From Methylomonas sp. UP202 (lineage in GTDB: Bacteria > Pseudomonadota > Gammaproteobacteria > Methylococcales > Methylomonadaceae), in contig NZ_CP123898.1 of NCBI RefSeq assembly GCF_029910655.1, forward strand, positions 1 to 64,000: a stretch of DNA of 64,000 nucleotides, in the 5' to 3' direction. The notes below the pieces were generated by a model. The model was given only the letters and a program-made list of their open reading frames with translations. It made no database searches and was not told the origin of the DNA. Positions 13,919 to 22,783 of the stretch are shown in pieces (positions within the stretch are counted from its first letter, which is position 1; each line of letters starts with the position of its first letter). The position numbers and the translations under genes were made by a program.

Positions 13919-16310
13919 GCTCGACTATCACAGAATCGACCAGCTTTTTTCCATCCTGGCGTTTGACCCGGACACGCAGCTGTTTTTGGGGGAAGACCGG
14001 AGTCTTAGCTTCGGGTTTCTGTGCGAGCCCTTGTTCGGTAACGATCCCTCGATTGCCGATCGCATCAATGTCTTGCTGAACCAGGAATGGCCGATCGATT
14101 CCTTGCTCCAAATCAGCTTGTGGGCGTCGCCGGATATCGACACTATTCTGGCGGCCCTGAAAACGCGGCGATTGGAGCAACAAAACCCGCTGTATCAAGC
14201 TCTGGTTTCATCCAATGTGGACTATTTGCGCGGGGCGACGCAACATGCGATCGACGTCGCTTTGGCGACGCGGGTCCGGCGGTTTCATGTCTTGGTCACG
14301 GCCAAACTCCCGCTGGCCGGCGCCAAACCCAATGTCAAAGAGATGAAGCAAGCGACGGAGTTGCGTCTGGCCTCGTCTCAAGCCCTGGCCACCATCGGAT
14401 TGAGGCCGAAGACGCTGACGGCCGACGTGTATGTGCGACTCCTCAATACCCTGCTTAATTGGCAGCCTGAAGCCAGTTGGCACGATCTGGTGGTTCCCGA
14501 ATGCGATCCGCGCAAGTTGATCCGCGAACAGTTATTCGACTTCGATAACGAATTGGCGGTCGACGTGACCGGCGTGACGCTGGGCAATAAACGGGTGAAA
14601 ACCCTGTCGGTCAAACGCTTTCCGGATCAAATCTATTTCGGTTCGGCGCTCAGTTATTTAGGGGATCTGTTGAGCGGCGCGCGCGGGATTCGGGACAACG
14701 TGTTGCTGACGGTGACCTTGCATTACCCGGATTCGGAAGCGACGCGGATGAAGTTGGAAACCAAACGTCAATTCACCGCCAATCAGGCGGTCGGTCCGCT
14801 GTTGACCCTTGTCCCGCAATTAGCGGTCCGAAAGCACCATTTCGATTTGCTGTTCGAGGCGCTGAACGATGGCGATCGTCCCATCCGCGCTTACTTCGGC
14901 ATGGTGCTGTTTTGCGACCCGCAGGAAGAATCCCAAGCGGTGGCCAACGCGCGTACCTACTACCGGGAGTTGGGCTTCCAACTGCTCGAAGACCGCTATT
15001 TTTGTTTGCCCTACTTTTTGAACTGTCTGCCGCTGGGTGCCGAATTGCGCCAGGTGCAAGTCAGTAACCGCTATATCACGCTGGCGACCCGGCACGCGAT
15101 TCCGCTATTGCCCTTGTTCGCCGACTGGGCCGGTACCGGTTCGCCGGTGCTGAATTTTGTATCGCGGGGCGGCCAGCTGGTCAATGTCTCGCTGTTCGAT
15201 TCCGGCTCGAATTTCAATTGTTGCATCGCTGCCCAATCGGGCTCCGGCAAATCGTTCTTAACCAACGAACTGATCGTCAATTACCTGACCGAAGGGGCGC
15301 AGATCTGGGTGATCGACGTCGGCCGCTCGTACCAGAATCTGGCCGATACTTTGGATGGCGAATTCATGGAGTTTACCGCCGACAAGCAGATTTGCCTCAA
15401 CCCTTTCGAACTGGTGCGAAGTTGGGAAGACGAGGCCGACGTGGTGGCCGGTTTGGTCACCGCGATGGCGGCGCCGACCGAAAAGCTTAGCGACTTTCAG
15501 ACCGCCGGCTTAAAGCGGGTCCTGAAAGGTCTTTGGGACGAAAAGGCGCAAGCGATGACGGTCGATGACATCGCCCAGCGCTTGCGCGCGGAAGCCGATC
15601 AGCGGCTCATGGATGTCGGCGAACAGCTGTTCCCCTTTACCTTGGCCGGCGAATACGGCCGGTTTTTCAACGGCCGAAACAATGTGCGGTTCGAAAACAG
15701 TTTTACCGTGTTGGAACTGGAGGAGTTAAAGGGCCGTAAACACTTGCAACAAGTAGTGTTGCTGCAATTGATCTACCAAATCCAGCAGGAAATGTATCTG
15801 GGCGAGCGCGACCGGCGCAAGATCGTGATTATCGACGAGTCCTGGGATTTGCTGAGCATGGGCGATGCCGCCACCTTCATCGAACACGGCTACCGGCGGT
15901 TTCGCAAATACGGCGGCGCTGCGGTCACCATCACCCAATCGGTCAACGACTTGTACCGCTCGCCGACCGGGCGGGCCATCGTCGAGAACTCGGCGAATAT
16001 GTACTTATTGGGCCAAAAAGCCGAAGCGCTCGAGGCCATCCGAGCGGAAAACCGCCTACCGATATCCGACGGAGCCTTTCAATTGCTCAAATCGGTGCAC
16101 ACCATTCCCGGCGTGTACTCGGAAATTTTCTTCATCACCGAATACGGGCAAGGCATTGCCAGGCTGGTGGTCGACCCCTACAAGCGCTTGCTGTATTCGA
16201 CCAAAGCCGAGCACGTCAATGCCATCAAAAACCTCAAGCGGCAAGGGCTCACGACCGATGCCGCTATCCGACAGTTATTACAACCACCGGAGATCCGCCA
16301 TGTCGCTTAA
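13911..16310 (+). CDS. traC: Type IV secretion ATPase TraC (VirB4 family)
   Basis: This 799-residue ATPase drives pilus assembly at the inner-membrane face. The N-terminal 400 residues are the TraC/VirB4 N-domain. Walker A is AQSGSGKSF at about residues 441-449 and Walker B is IVIIDESWDLL near 638. VTITQSVNDLY around 680 and the IVENSANMYLLGQK motif are family features. It has no membrane segment. Its start overlaps the small PLMP gene and its stop overlaps trbI. Confidence 0.93.
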   Translation: MPKLDYHRIDQLFSILAFDPDTQLFLGEDRSLSFGFLCEPLFGNDPSIADRINVLLNQEWPIDSLLQISLWASPDIDTILAALKTRRLEQQNPLYQALVSSNVDYLRGATQHAIDVALATRVRRFHVLVTAKLPLAGAKPNVKEMKQATELRLASSQALATIGLRPKTLTADVYVRLLNTLLNWQPEASWHDLVVPECDPRKLIREQLFDFDNELAVDVTGVTLGNKRVKTLSVKRFPDQIYFGSALSYLGDLLSGARGIRDNVLLTVTLHYPDSEATRMKLETKRQFTANQAVGPLLTLVPQLAVRKHHFDLLFEALNDGDRPIRAYFGMVLFCDPQEESQAVANARTYYRELGFQLLEDRYFCLPYFLNCLPLGAELRQVQVSNRYITLATRHAIPLLPLFADWAGTGSPVLNFVSRGGQLVNVSLFDSGSNFNCCIAAQSGSGKSFLTNELIVNYLTEGAQIWVIDVGRSYQNLADTLDGEFMEFTADKQICLNPFELVRSWEDEADVVAGLVTAMAAPTEKLSDFQTAGLKRVLKGLWDEKAQAMTVDDIAQRLRAEADQRLMDVGEQLFPFTLAGEYGRFFNGRNNVRFENSFTVLELEELKGRKHLQQVVLLQLIYQIQQEMYLGERDRRKIVIIDESWDLLSMGDAATFIEHGYRRFRKYGGAAVTITQSVNDLYRSPTGRAIVENSANMYLLGQKAEALEAIRAENRLPISDGAFQLLKSVHTIPGVYSEIFFITEYGQGIARLVVDPYKRLLYSTKAEHVNAIKNLKRQGLTTDAAIRQLLQPPEIRHVA

Positions 16311-16605
16311 ATCCTTACTGGCCGTGGCGTTGGCCGCCATCGCCCTTAGCGTGTCGTCCAGCTATTGGCTGGTGCGGCATTCGTTATCGGCCGAACTGGA
16401 CAAACTGAATCTGTTGACGCCGGTGTTCGTCATCGATCGGACCGGCTGGATGCGTGGCTTGCCCAAAGACGCCAGCCAGGGGGCCATCGAACAAGCGATG
16501 CAAGCCTGGCAAGCGAAAGTGGCCAAACTGGCGGCCTCCGGTTTCGTGGTGGTCGATGCCAATTTAGTGGTCGGGGCGCCGGAGGACGTGTATGTCAACG
16601 ACTAG
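16300..16605 (+). CDS. trbI: F-type conjugation protein TrbI
   Basis: This 101-residue inner-membrane protein of the F-type TrbI family influences pilus retraction and outgrowth. A single N-terminal membrane segment (LLAVALAAIALSVSSSYWLV) precedes a periplasmic part with VFVIDRTGWMRGL and a C-terminal FVVVDANLVVGAPEDVYV, a TrbI/TraW-style beta motif. The start at 16300 overlaps the traC stop (ATG 11 bases before its end). It overlaps the next gene by 14 bases. Confidence 0.78.
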   Translation: MSLKSLLAVALAAIALSVSSSYWLVRHSLSAELDKLNLLTPVFVIDRTGWMRGLPKDASQGAIEQAMQAWQAKVAKLAASGFVVVDANLVVGAPEDVYVND

Positions 16606-17119
16606 ACCCCTGGACCAAAAAGCCTTTTGGCTGAAACGCGCGCTCCCCGCGCTCCTGGCGATTCTGATCGGAGGGGCTTATCTGGAAGATCGGTTCCGGG
16701 TGGGGATCGACGATCAAAAGGATCAGTGTTTGCCCGGCAATCACCGTTGGTTTCTGATCGACACCTACGACAAAGCCATCGAGCGGGACCATTTGGTGGC
16801 GTTCGTCGCCGACCAACGGATGGCGATGGCGCCGTGGTTTTCGTTTACCCACGTGGTCATCAAGATCGCGACGGGCGTACCGGGTGATACGGTAAGGGTA
16901 GGGGCAAGGGACACGCGGGTCAACGATACCGTGGTCTCGGAAGGCTTGGCCTTGTCGTCCAAACTCGGCAAGCCTGCATCCGTCTTTATTCGCACCGAGT
17001 TCGTCGCGGACGGCGATTTGTGGGTCACGGGCACCACGCCCAACAGCTACGACTCGCGGTATTGGGGACTGGTGCATCCGGATCAACTGATCGGGAAGGT
17101 CTATGCGTTGCCGTTTTAA
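16592..17119 (+). CDS. Conjugative S26 signal peptidase, TrhF/TraF type
   Basis: This 175-residue S26-family peptidase is membrane-anchored by LPALLAILIGGAYL (about 16-29). It probably processes the pilin or other exported transfer proteins. The general-base Lys fits VIKIATGVPGDTVRVG, the classical S26 box with VPGD. At the place of the Ser nucleophile the sequence is KDQCLPGNHRWFL, with Cys instead of Ser. I recall similar CLP motifs in TrhF proteins of IncH/IncA/C plasmids, so this may be a family feature. The C-terminus SYDSRYWGLV is the conserved box E. It overlaps traW by 17 bases. Confidence 0.8.
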   Translation: MSTTRPLDQKAFWLKRALPALLAILIGGAYLEDRFRVGIDDQKDQCLPGNHRWFLIDTYDKAIERDHLVAFVADQRMAMAPWFSFTHVVIKIATGVPGDTVRVGARDTRVNDTVVSEGLALSSKLGKPASVFIRTEFVADGDLWVTGTTPNSYDSRYWGLVHPDQLIGKVYALPF

Positions 17120-18269
17120 GCGGATTGCCTTGGGTGTCGCGTTGATCGGCGCCGTCTCGCTCGTGACTCGTGCGGATACCGATGGCTTAGACCGGTCGCG
17201 GGCGATACTGCAACAGGTGCCGCACACCGCCCGTCCGGCCTGGTTGGACGGCAACCCGCACGCGGCCCATGCCCAAGCGCAAGCCCTGGCGACCTTGCGG
17301 GAAGCTCCGTCGCCGCAACCCTTCGCCCAACCGGTCCGGGATCCGCGTCGGCATTATGTCCTGTATGCCTCGACGTCGTTAGGGCGGGACGGACTGTTAC
17401 GTCTGTTCGAAGCCGCCGCCGGTCGAGACGATGTGTTAGTGGTGTTCAGAGGCATTCGCGAGGGGCAACATGTGCAAGATTTCATCCGCGAGATTCATGG
17501 GCTAGCGCAAACCCTGGACGCGCAAAAGATCCCACCTATCGAACTGGATCCGACCCGGTTTCAACACGCTGGCATTCAGCTGGTCCCGAGTTTGACCGTG
17601 GAAGCCGGTGATCGGGTGTTGGCCAAGGTCGCAGGGGCCAGCGATATCGCCTGGTTCGAGACGCAGTTAAAAAACCGGCCGGCGCCGGAGGGTCGCGTCT
17701 TGGATCTGGGCGTACACGGCGATACCCACGCGATTGCCGAGCCGGATTTGATCGAGGTGATGAAACAGCGGATGGCCGGCATCGATTGGGCGGCTAAAAA
17801 GCGCGCTGCCCAAGCCCATTTCTGGCAAAAGGCCCCGCTGTTAGCCTTGGCGGCGGCTGCCCAAGACCGCGAGCGTTTGATTGATATCACCGTGACCGCG
17901 CCGAGAGACGTCACGGCACCCAACGGCCAGCTCATCGTTCGGCAAGGCCAACGCATCAACCCGCTGAGTCAACTGCCGTTTACCCAGCGTCTGGTGGTGT
18001 TCGATGCCACGCAACCGGCTCAAGTCGCCGCGGCCGAGCGGGAAGGGCAGGCTGTGGCCGGCCGGCCGGTGACGTACCTGATTACCGGAATGGACCGGGA
18101 CCAAGGCTGGCAGGCTTTTAACGCGCTGGAGGAACGTTTGGGCAAGCCGGTGTTCTTGCTGACTGCCGAAGTGCGTCAGCGTTTTAATCTGGAAGCGGTG
18201 CCCAGTGTGGTCGAGCAAGACGGCCATCGGATCAAGGTCAGAGAAATCGCGGTGGCCCGTCATGAGTAA
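17103..18269 (+). CDS. traW: TrbC-TraW fusion, pilus assembly
   Basis: This 388-residue periplasmic protein has a signal peptide (IALGVALIGAVSLVTRA). Residues about 80-210 resemble TrbC (YVLYASTSLGRDGLLRLFEAAAG, VVFRGI, VPSLTVEAGD). Residues about 215-388 resemble TraW (LDLGVHGDTHAIAEPDLIEV, PVTYLITGMD, LTAEVRQRFNLEAVPSVV). F encodes these as two proteins that interact with TraU; fusion is usual in the SXT/IncA/C branch. The stop overlaps the traU start by 8 bases. Confidence 0.85.
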   Translation: MRCRFKRIALGVALIGAVSLVTRADTDGLDRSRAILQQVPHTARPAWLDGNPHAAHAQAQALATLREAPSPQPFAQPVRDPRRHYVLYASTSLGRDGLLRLFEAAAGRDDVLVVFRGIREGQHVQDFIREIHGLAQTLDAQKIPPIELDPTRFQHAGIQLVPSLTVEAGDRVLAKVAGASDIAWFETQLKNRPAPEGRVLDLGVHGDTHAIAEPDLIEVMKQRMAGIDWAAKKRAAQAHFWQKAPLLALAAAAQDRERLIDITVTAPRDVTAPNGQLIVRQGQRINPLSQLPFTQRLVVFDATQPAQVAAAEREGQAVAGRPVTYLITGMDRDQGWQAFNALEERLGKPVFLLTAEVRQRFNLEAVPSVVEQDGHRIKVREIAVARHE

Positions 18270-19425
18270 CCTTAGGGTCCTAAATTGTGCAAAGGATTTT
18301 CCAGCAATGCTCTCGATGAGAAGTCGGCACCCGATCTCTGTGTTTGTTACTACATTCGCGTTTCATTTCCGAGATTCGCAGCGTTGGAAAGCCTGTTTGA
18401 TGGCGGTGTGGTTAAGCGTTGCACTGAGCTCGACGCCTGCGGACGCGGCGGACGCCTTGTGTCCGGATGCCGAACTGTGGTCCGGTAAATTGATCACCGA
18501 TATCTGTTGGGGCTGCCTGTTCCCGATCCGTCTGGCCGGCGGGGTGTTGGATTTTCGCTCGCCCCAATCCAAAGACAGCATCGGCGATGACCTGATTCCC
18601 ACGGCGGCGACCAGCAAGGTGTTTTGTGTTTGCGACGATAAGGATCTGATACCCAAAGTGGGCATGACGATGGGCTATTGGGGGCCGGCCCGCGTGGTGG
18701 AGTTGGTCCCGAATCCTTGGTGCGCTCCCACCTTGGGCGGCACCAAGATCAACAGCTCGACCGTGCGCTTGTGGGGCGGCTCGTCGCCGGTTAACTACGA
18801 CACCGACGAAACCGTCTTCGTCAATTACCACTACTATGCCTTCCCGATTTACGTCATGCTCGATTTATTCTGGGAAGACCGCTGTTTCGCCGACGGTTAC
18901 AAGGACTTCGACTTGATGTACATCTCGGAACTGGATCCGACCTGGAATAACGACGAACTGGCGTTCTTTACCAATCCGGAAGTCGTGCTGTTTGCCAACC
19001 CGGTCGCACTGGCGGCGTGCGCGGCCGATGCGATCTCGGCGTCGGCGGGGAAGCCGATCGACGAGATGTTTTGGTGCGCGGGTGCCTGGGGCGGGATTTA
19101 TCCCTTATCCGGGCATACCCATCCCGGCGAGGGCATTGCCCCGCGTCAGACCAGTTTATTGTTGACGCGGGCCACGGCGGCCTTGCATCGGCGCGGCCTG
19201 GCGCACAAAACCGTCGGCGACGCGCAGGTGTGCGGCGGCACGATTTCGCCGTTCATTCCCAAATCGCAATATGCGACCACGATGTTCTATCCGGTTGCGG
19301 ATACCGATGCCAAACATGCCATCGGCGAAAGCGATTTGCTCTGGGGGGCGGGGCATTCCTACCCCGGCGCCGGCGAAAACCACGTCTATATCTTGTGGCG
19401 GTTCACCGACTGCTGTCTATTCTAG
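18262..19425 (+). CDS. traU: Conjugation protein TraU
   Basis: This 387-residue periplasmic TraU is needed for DNA transfer and pilus assembly. It is Cys-rich (ALCPDAELWSGKLITDICWG, CVCDDKD, NPWCAP, CAGAWGG, TDCCLF), which explains the operon's disulfide enzymes. The export signal is late (about residues 48-62, ACLMAVWLSVALSSTPADA). A later start at the ATG 18307 is possible and would give a more normal signal peptide. It ends 2 bases before the inserted recombinase element, so translation is intact. Confidence 0.88.
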   Translation: MSNLRVLNCAKDFPAMLSMRSRHPISVFVTTFAFHFRDSQRWKACLMAVWLSVALSSTPADAADALCPDAELWSGKLITDICWGCLFPIRLAGGVLDFRSPQSKDSIGDDLIPTAATSKVFCVCDDKDLIPKVGMTMGYWGPARVVELVPNPWCAPTLGGTKINSSTVRLWGGSSPVNYDTDETVFVNYHYYAFPIYVMLDLFWEDRCFADGYKDFDLMYISELDPTWNNDELAFFTNPEVVLFANPVALAACAADAISASAGKPIDEMFWCAGAWGGIYPLSGHTHPGEGIAPRQTSLLLTRATAALHRRGLAHKTVGDAQVCGGTISPFIPKSQYATTMFYPVADTDAKHAIGESDLLWGAGHSYPGAGENHVYILWRFTDCCLF

Positions 19426-19427
19426 GG

Positions 19428-19440
19428 TGAACTGTTCACG
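19428..19440 (+). repeat. Left terminal inverted repeat of the element
   Basis: TGAACTGTTCACG, exact inverse of 25467-25479, three bases after the traU stop. It is itself nearly symmetrical around a central T, like a tyrosine-recombinase core site. Confidence 0.65.
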
Positions 19441-19624
19441 ATGAATCAGTCTAAAACATTGATTAACAATACAAATGTGAGATAAAACATGAGCAGAGCA
19501 TTCCTAAAAGCAAACGGTATCAACCCGATCATAAAAGTGTTCATGCGATGGCCTTATCCATTGGAATGCCTAGATTGTCCAATGGGCATTTGTTCACCGT
19601 TATGTGTTGATCAGTAGGTGCGCC

Positions 19625-20938
19625 GTGAACACTATTGTCCGATCAGCCATTCATCTTGATCAGCATCCAGCTATGCCGTCTGAGGCATTGGCATCCTGTG
19701 CGTTACCAACGGGCTTTTTATTTTTGGTTGACGATGATACGGGACGCGTCATAGAGCCGGTATTACTCTATCTGATGGATCGATTCCTCATTCGTCACGG
19801 CAATACCAGGCCGAATACGTTTCGAGCCACGGTTTACAACCTGAAGGATTGGTGGGCGTTTCTGGCGGAGTTTGCCAAAACTTGGAACGAAGTCAGTGAG
19901 GATGATCTTCGATTTTACCGCGACGCTATGCTGCAGACCGTGTCGCCCAAAACCCATCAACCCTATGACGTAGGCACTGTCCGCCGTCGACTGACCACGG
20001 TATTGCAATTCTATGACTGGGCCCGGCGGGCAGGGTTTTTCGGAGTGATTTTCGATTCAAAATCCACTCGCCAAATCGTCCGATCGATGGACCACGATGC
20101 GTTGGCGCATTTGCATGCAAATCCGGTACAGCGTACCACCTCTGATTTACTACCATTACCACGTCGGGGCGCCGATGATGCCGTTCGACCATTGACTGAA
20201 ACGGAGTATCGCACGGTTGCCCATTGTCTTGGGCCACTACCGCCAGGCAGCACACGATCTGGCGATGATTGCCGACCAACCGTGGACCGGCTGATTGCCG
20301 AAATTGCCCTCCATACCGGCATGCGGCGGGATGAAATTTCATCACTGAATCGTTGGCAAATTCTAGATCTGCGACCCGATGTATCTCAACCTTTCGGTGT
20401 GGTGAAACTGCGGCTCAGTAAAACCAAGGGTCTCAGGCCGCGTGTCGTGTTCATGCCCAATTGGCTGGTAACGGCACTGCATTGGTATATCGATCATGAG
20501 CGCAAGGACGCACTGCATGCCGCCAAAAAGCAAAGCCAACTCAAAGAACCGAGCGCATTGTTTTTGAACGGTATCCATGCCGGACGTCATGTTGGAAAAC
20601 CGATTCAAAATGGCAGTATCGATGCGCATTTTCGGCAGGCTCTGTTTGCCGCCGGCTTGACGCATACCGTACATAAAACGGATCCGGAAACAGGGAAACC
20701 TTATACCACGCAAGAACCCCGTCATGTTTTCCACGACCTCAGGCATACCTTTGCGACCTGGCTGTATTGGTTTGAAAAGTCGCAGGGTAATGCGGAACCC
20801 TGGAAAAAGATTCAGGCACGCTTGGGGCATACCGCGTTGGCAACCACCACCAATCTCTACTTGCGCGCCGTGACGGATTTTGAAGCCCAGGTCAGTGATA
20901 CCACCATGAAGTTTTTCGAGGCGATGCGTCATGGCTGA
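19625..20938 (+). CDS. Tyrosine recombinase, TnpA-like (element gene 1)
   Basis: This protein of about 437 residues has the full catalytic set: Arg in IALHTGMRRDEISSL, HDLRHTFATW, and LGHTALATTTNLYLRAV with His and Tyr. An N-terminal SAM-like core-binding domain (residues about 50-150, NTFRATVYNLKDWWAFLAEF) precedes it. Two GTG starts are possible, 19604 and 19625; I prefer 19625, with AGGTG just upstream. It would do the strand exchange that moves the element. The stop overlaps the next start (ATGGCTGA). Confidence 0.85.
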   Translation: MNTIVRSAIHLDQHPAMPSEALASCALPTGFLFLVDDDTGRVIEPVLLYLMDRFLIRHGNTRPNTFRATVYNLKDWWAFLAEFAKTWNEVSEDDLRFYRDAMLQTVSPKTHQPYDVGTVRRRLTTVLQFYDWARRAGFFGVIFDSKSTRQIVRSMDHDALAHLHANPVQRTTSDLLPLPRRGADDAVRPLTETEYRTVAHCLGPLPPGSTRSGDDCRPTVDRLIAEIALHTGMRRDEISSLNRWQILDLRPDVSQPFGVVKLRLSKTKGLRPRVVFMPNWLVTALHWYIDHERKDALHAAKKQSQLKEPSALFLNGIHAGRHVGKPIQNGSIDAHFRQALFAAGLTHTVHKTDPETGKPYTTQEPRHVFHDLRHTFATWLYWFEKSQGNAEPWKKIQARLGHTALATTTNLYLRAVTDFEAQVSDTTMKFFEAMRHG

Positions 20939-22778
20939 TTCATTTGCTGATCGCCGCTCCACACGTCCCAGTCGCTACGCACAACTCGTGGGTACGACCG
21001 TGGCGGATCTCGACGCCGTTCGCCGGGAACGCCTATCCTCGGTCAGTGAAGAAACTGATGGGGATGGCAAACGTCGGTTATTCATTCGTTTCCCGACACC
21101 ACACAGCCGAGAATCCATTCAAACCTTGGAGGTTTCAAACTGGCTGATGGCGTCCGAGTTGGCCGTTGCCTTTGCCGAGATGGTCGTCGTATGGGGTGGG
21201 GATAAAACCGAACCAAGTCGGCAAACATTTATCAACGATCTGAACCATGGGTTTTTCCAGTATCTGGCTCGCAATGATAGACCATCGCCCAGTCTGGCAA
21301 CCCTTAACACGGCATTCATCAATGGTTTTATCGAATGGCTGGGACGCATGGAAGACGGTGCCTATGTGCTTGCGGCGTACACCCGCTTGCATTATCTGGG
21401 TGCGGTTCGCAGCGTGGTTTCTCACCTGAAAAAATCTAAGCAGTACCGTTCCCAGTTAAGCAAGGATTTACATATTCGCCGCAATCCCTGGCCAGGGGCG
21501 TCACGGCAAGTCGCACATCCGACAAAAATCATCGAGCCGGCGGATTGGATCCATCTTCACAGTACTTGCATCGAAGCCTGTACGCAAATCATGCAAACCG
21601 TCGAACAAGGCTGGATGATGTTGACCGAAGAATCCCCCGAACCCAATAGCCTGGCAAGCCATTTGCAAAGACTGGACGCACTGTTTCCGACAGTGATTGG
21701 GTCTTTCGTCAAACTTCAGCAACTCGACGCACCATTAGCCCGCCAAATCGGCACGCCGGAAGCTCTGGCGGCACTCAGAACCTACTTTCACCCCTCGCCA
21801 AGGGATCTGGTGCCGTTCCTACTGTTATTAGCCATGGTGAGCTTTTTCAGTGGCGAAACGCTGTTTGCAACCCGCCGAAGTGACGTGTCCTATATCGAAA
21901 TCCAGGGTGTCAAACGCTTGGTTTGGCGCCCCTATAAATCGAGAAGCCGACGCCGACAGCATCGCAGTTTTCCGATCTCGGATGCCCCAGACAGTCCGAC
22001 AGTGTTGATTCCGTTTATCGAGCGCTGGACAGCGCGGATTCGTCCAGTAGCCACGCCGCGTTTGCAAGAATGGTTGTTTATCTGGATTCCCGTGAACAAA
22101 CCGTCTGAGCCTCATGGTTTCGAATCCAAGTCGGGAGGTAGCAAAGGGGCTTGGCAAAACCATTTGTCAGCCTTTTTGATCGAGAACGAACTCCCTCATC
22201 TGACACTCAGGCAAGTTCGCACAACCGGCCTGGATAATGTCCATACCTGGTTTGACGGCGATCTGCAGGCACTTCAAGCGGTCAGCGGCCATCAAAACCC
22301 TGAGGTCCTCCTCTCGCATTACACGTCCGATGCGGCACGCAAACGCCAGGATGAACGACTCGGCGACGTCATGACCTTGCGTAGCCGTTGGCGAGAAACC
22401 GATGGCACTATCGATCCACGCACATTGCCGCCCAAACAGGACTTGGCAGCCGCAACACCAGGATGGCGTTGCTTTGATCCCTATGACAGCCCGGTGCCTG
22501 GTCAAGACAAAGGCAAATTGTGCAGTGCTTACGGCGCTTGTCCAGGCTGTGCGTTAGCCCATTTGAATCTTCAGGACGGCTACGCGCTGGCCCGTGTTCT
22601 ACAGCTCAAAGTCAAAATCGAACAGGCCCAAACCCAATTACCGGCTGCACGCTGGTTGACGGCGTGGGCACCGAGACTGCAACGCCTGATCGAATACTGG
22701 CTCCCGCGTTTTCAGGATGAAACGGTGATCCTCGAAGCCGCCCAATGGGATTTGGACGACCTGCCTGAACTGGAGTAA
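20931..22778 (+). CDS. Tyrosine-recombinase-like protein, TnpB-like (gene 2)
   Basis: This 615-residue protein has the general layout of TnpB-type recombinases but with altered catalytic boxes. Where the first Arg is expected it reads FFSGETLFATRRSDV, and the HxxR box reads LTLRQVRTTG (Arg in place of His). The C-terminal SGHQNPEVLLSHYTSD keeps His and Tyr. Near residue 510 a CFDPYDSP...CSAYGACPGC cluster of four Cys looks like a zinc-binding module. It may be a DNA-binding subunit rather than an independent enzyme. It overlaps gene 1 by 8 bases. Confidence 0.72.
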   Translation: MADSFADRRSTRPSRYAQLVGTTVADLDAVRRERLSSVSEETDGDGKRRLFIRFPTPHSRESIQTLEVSNWLMASELAVAFAEMVVVWGGDKTEPSRQTFINDLNHGFFQYLARNDRPSPSLATLNTAFINGFIEWLGRMEDGAYVLAAYTRLHYLGAVRSVVSHLKKSKQYRSQLSKDLHIRRNPWPGASRQVAHPTKIIEPADWIHLHSTCIEACTQIMQTVEQGWMMLTEESPEPNSLASHLQRLDALFPTVIGSFVKLQQLDAPLARQIGTPEALAALRTYFHPSPRDLVPFLLLLAMVSFFSGETLFATRRSDVSYIEIQGVKRLVWRPYKSRSRRRQHRSFPISDAPDSPTVLIPFIERWTARIRPVATPRLQEWLFIWIPVNKPSEPHGFESKSGGSKGAWQNHLSAFLIENELPHLTLRQVRTTGLDNVHTWFDGDLQALQAVSGHQNPEVLLSHYTSDAARKRQDERLGDVMTLRSRWRETDGTIDPRTLPPKQDLAAATPGWRCFDPYDSPVPGQDKGKLCSAYGACPGCALAHLNLQDGYALARVLQLKVKIEQAQTQLPAARWLTAWAPRLQRLIEYWLPRFQDETVILEAAQWDLDDLPELE

Positions 22779-22783
22779 TCGTC

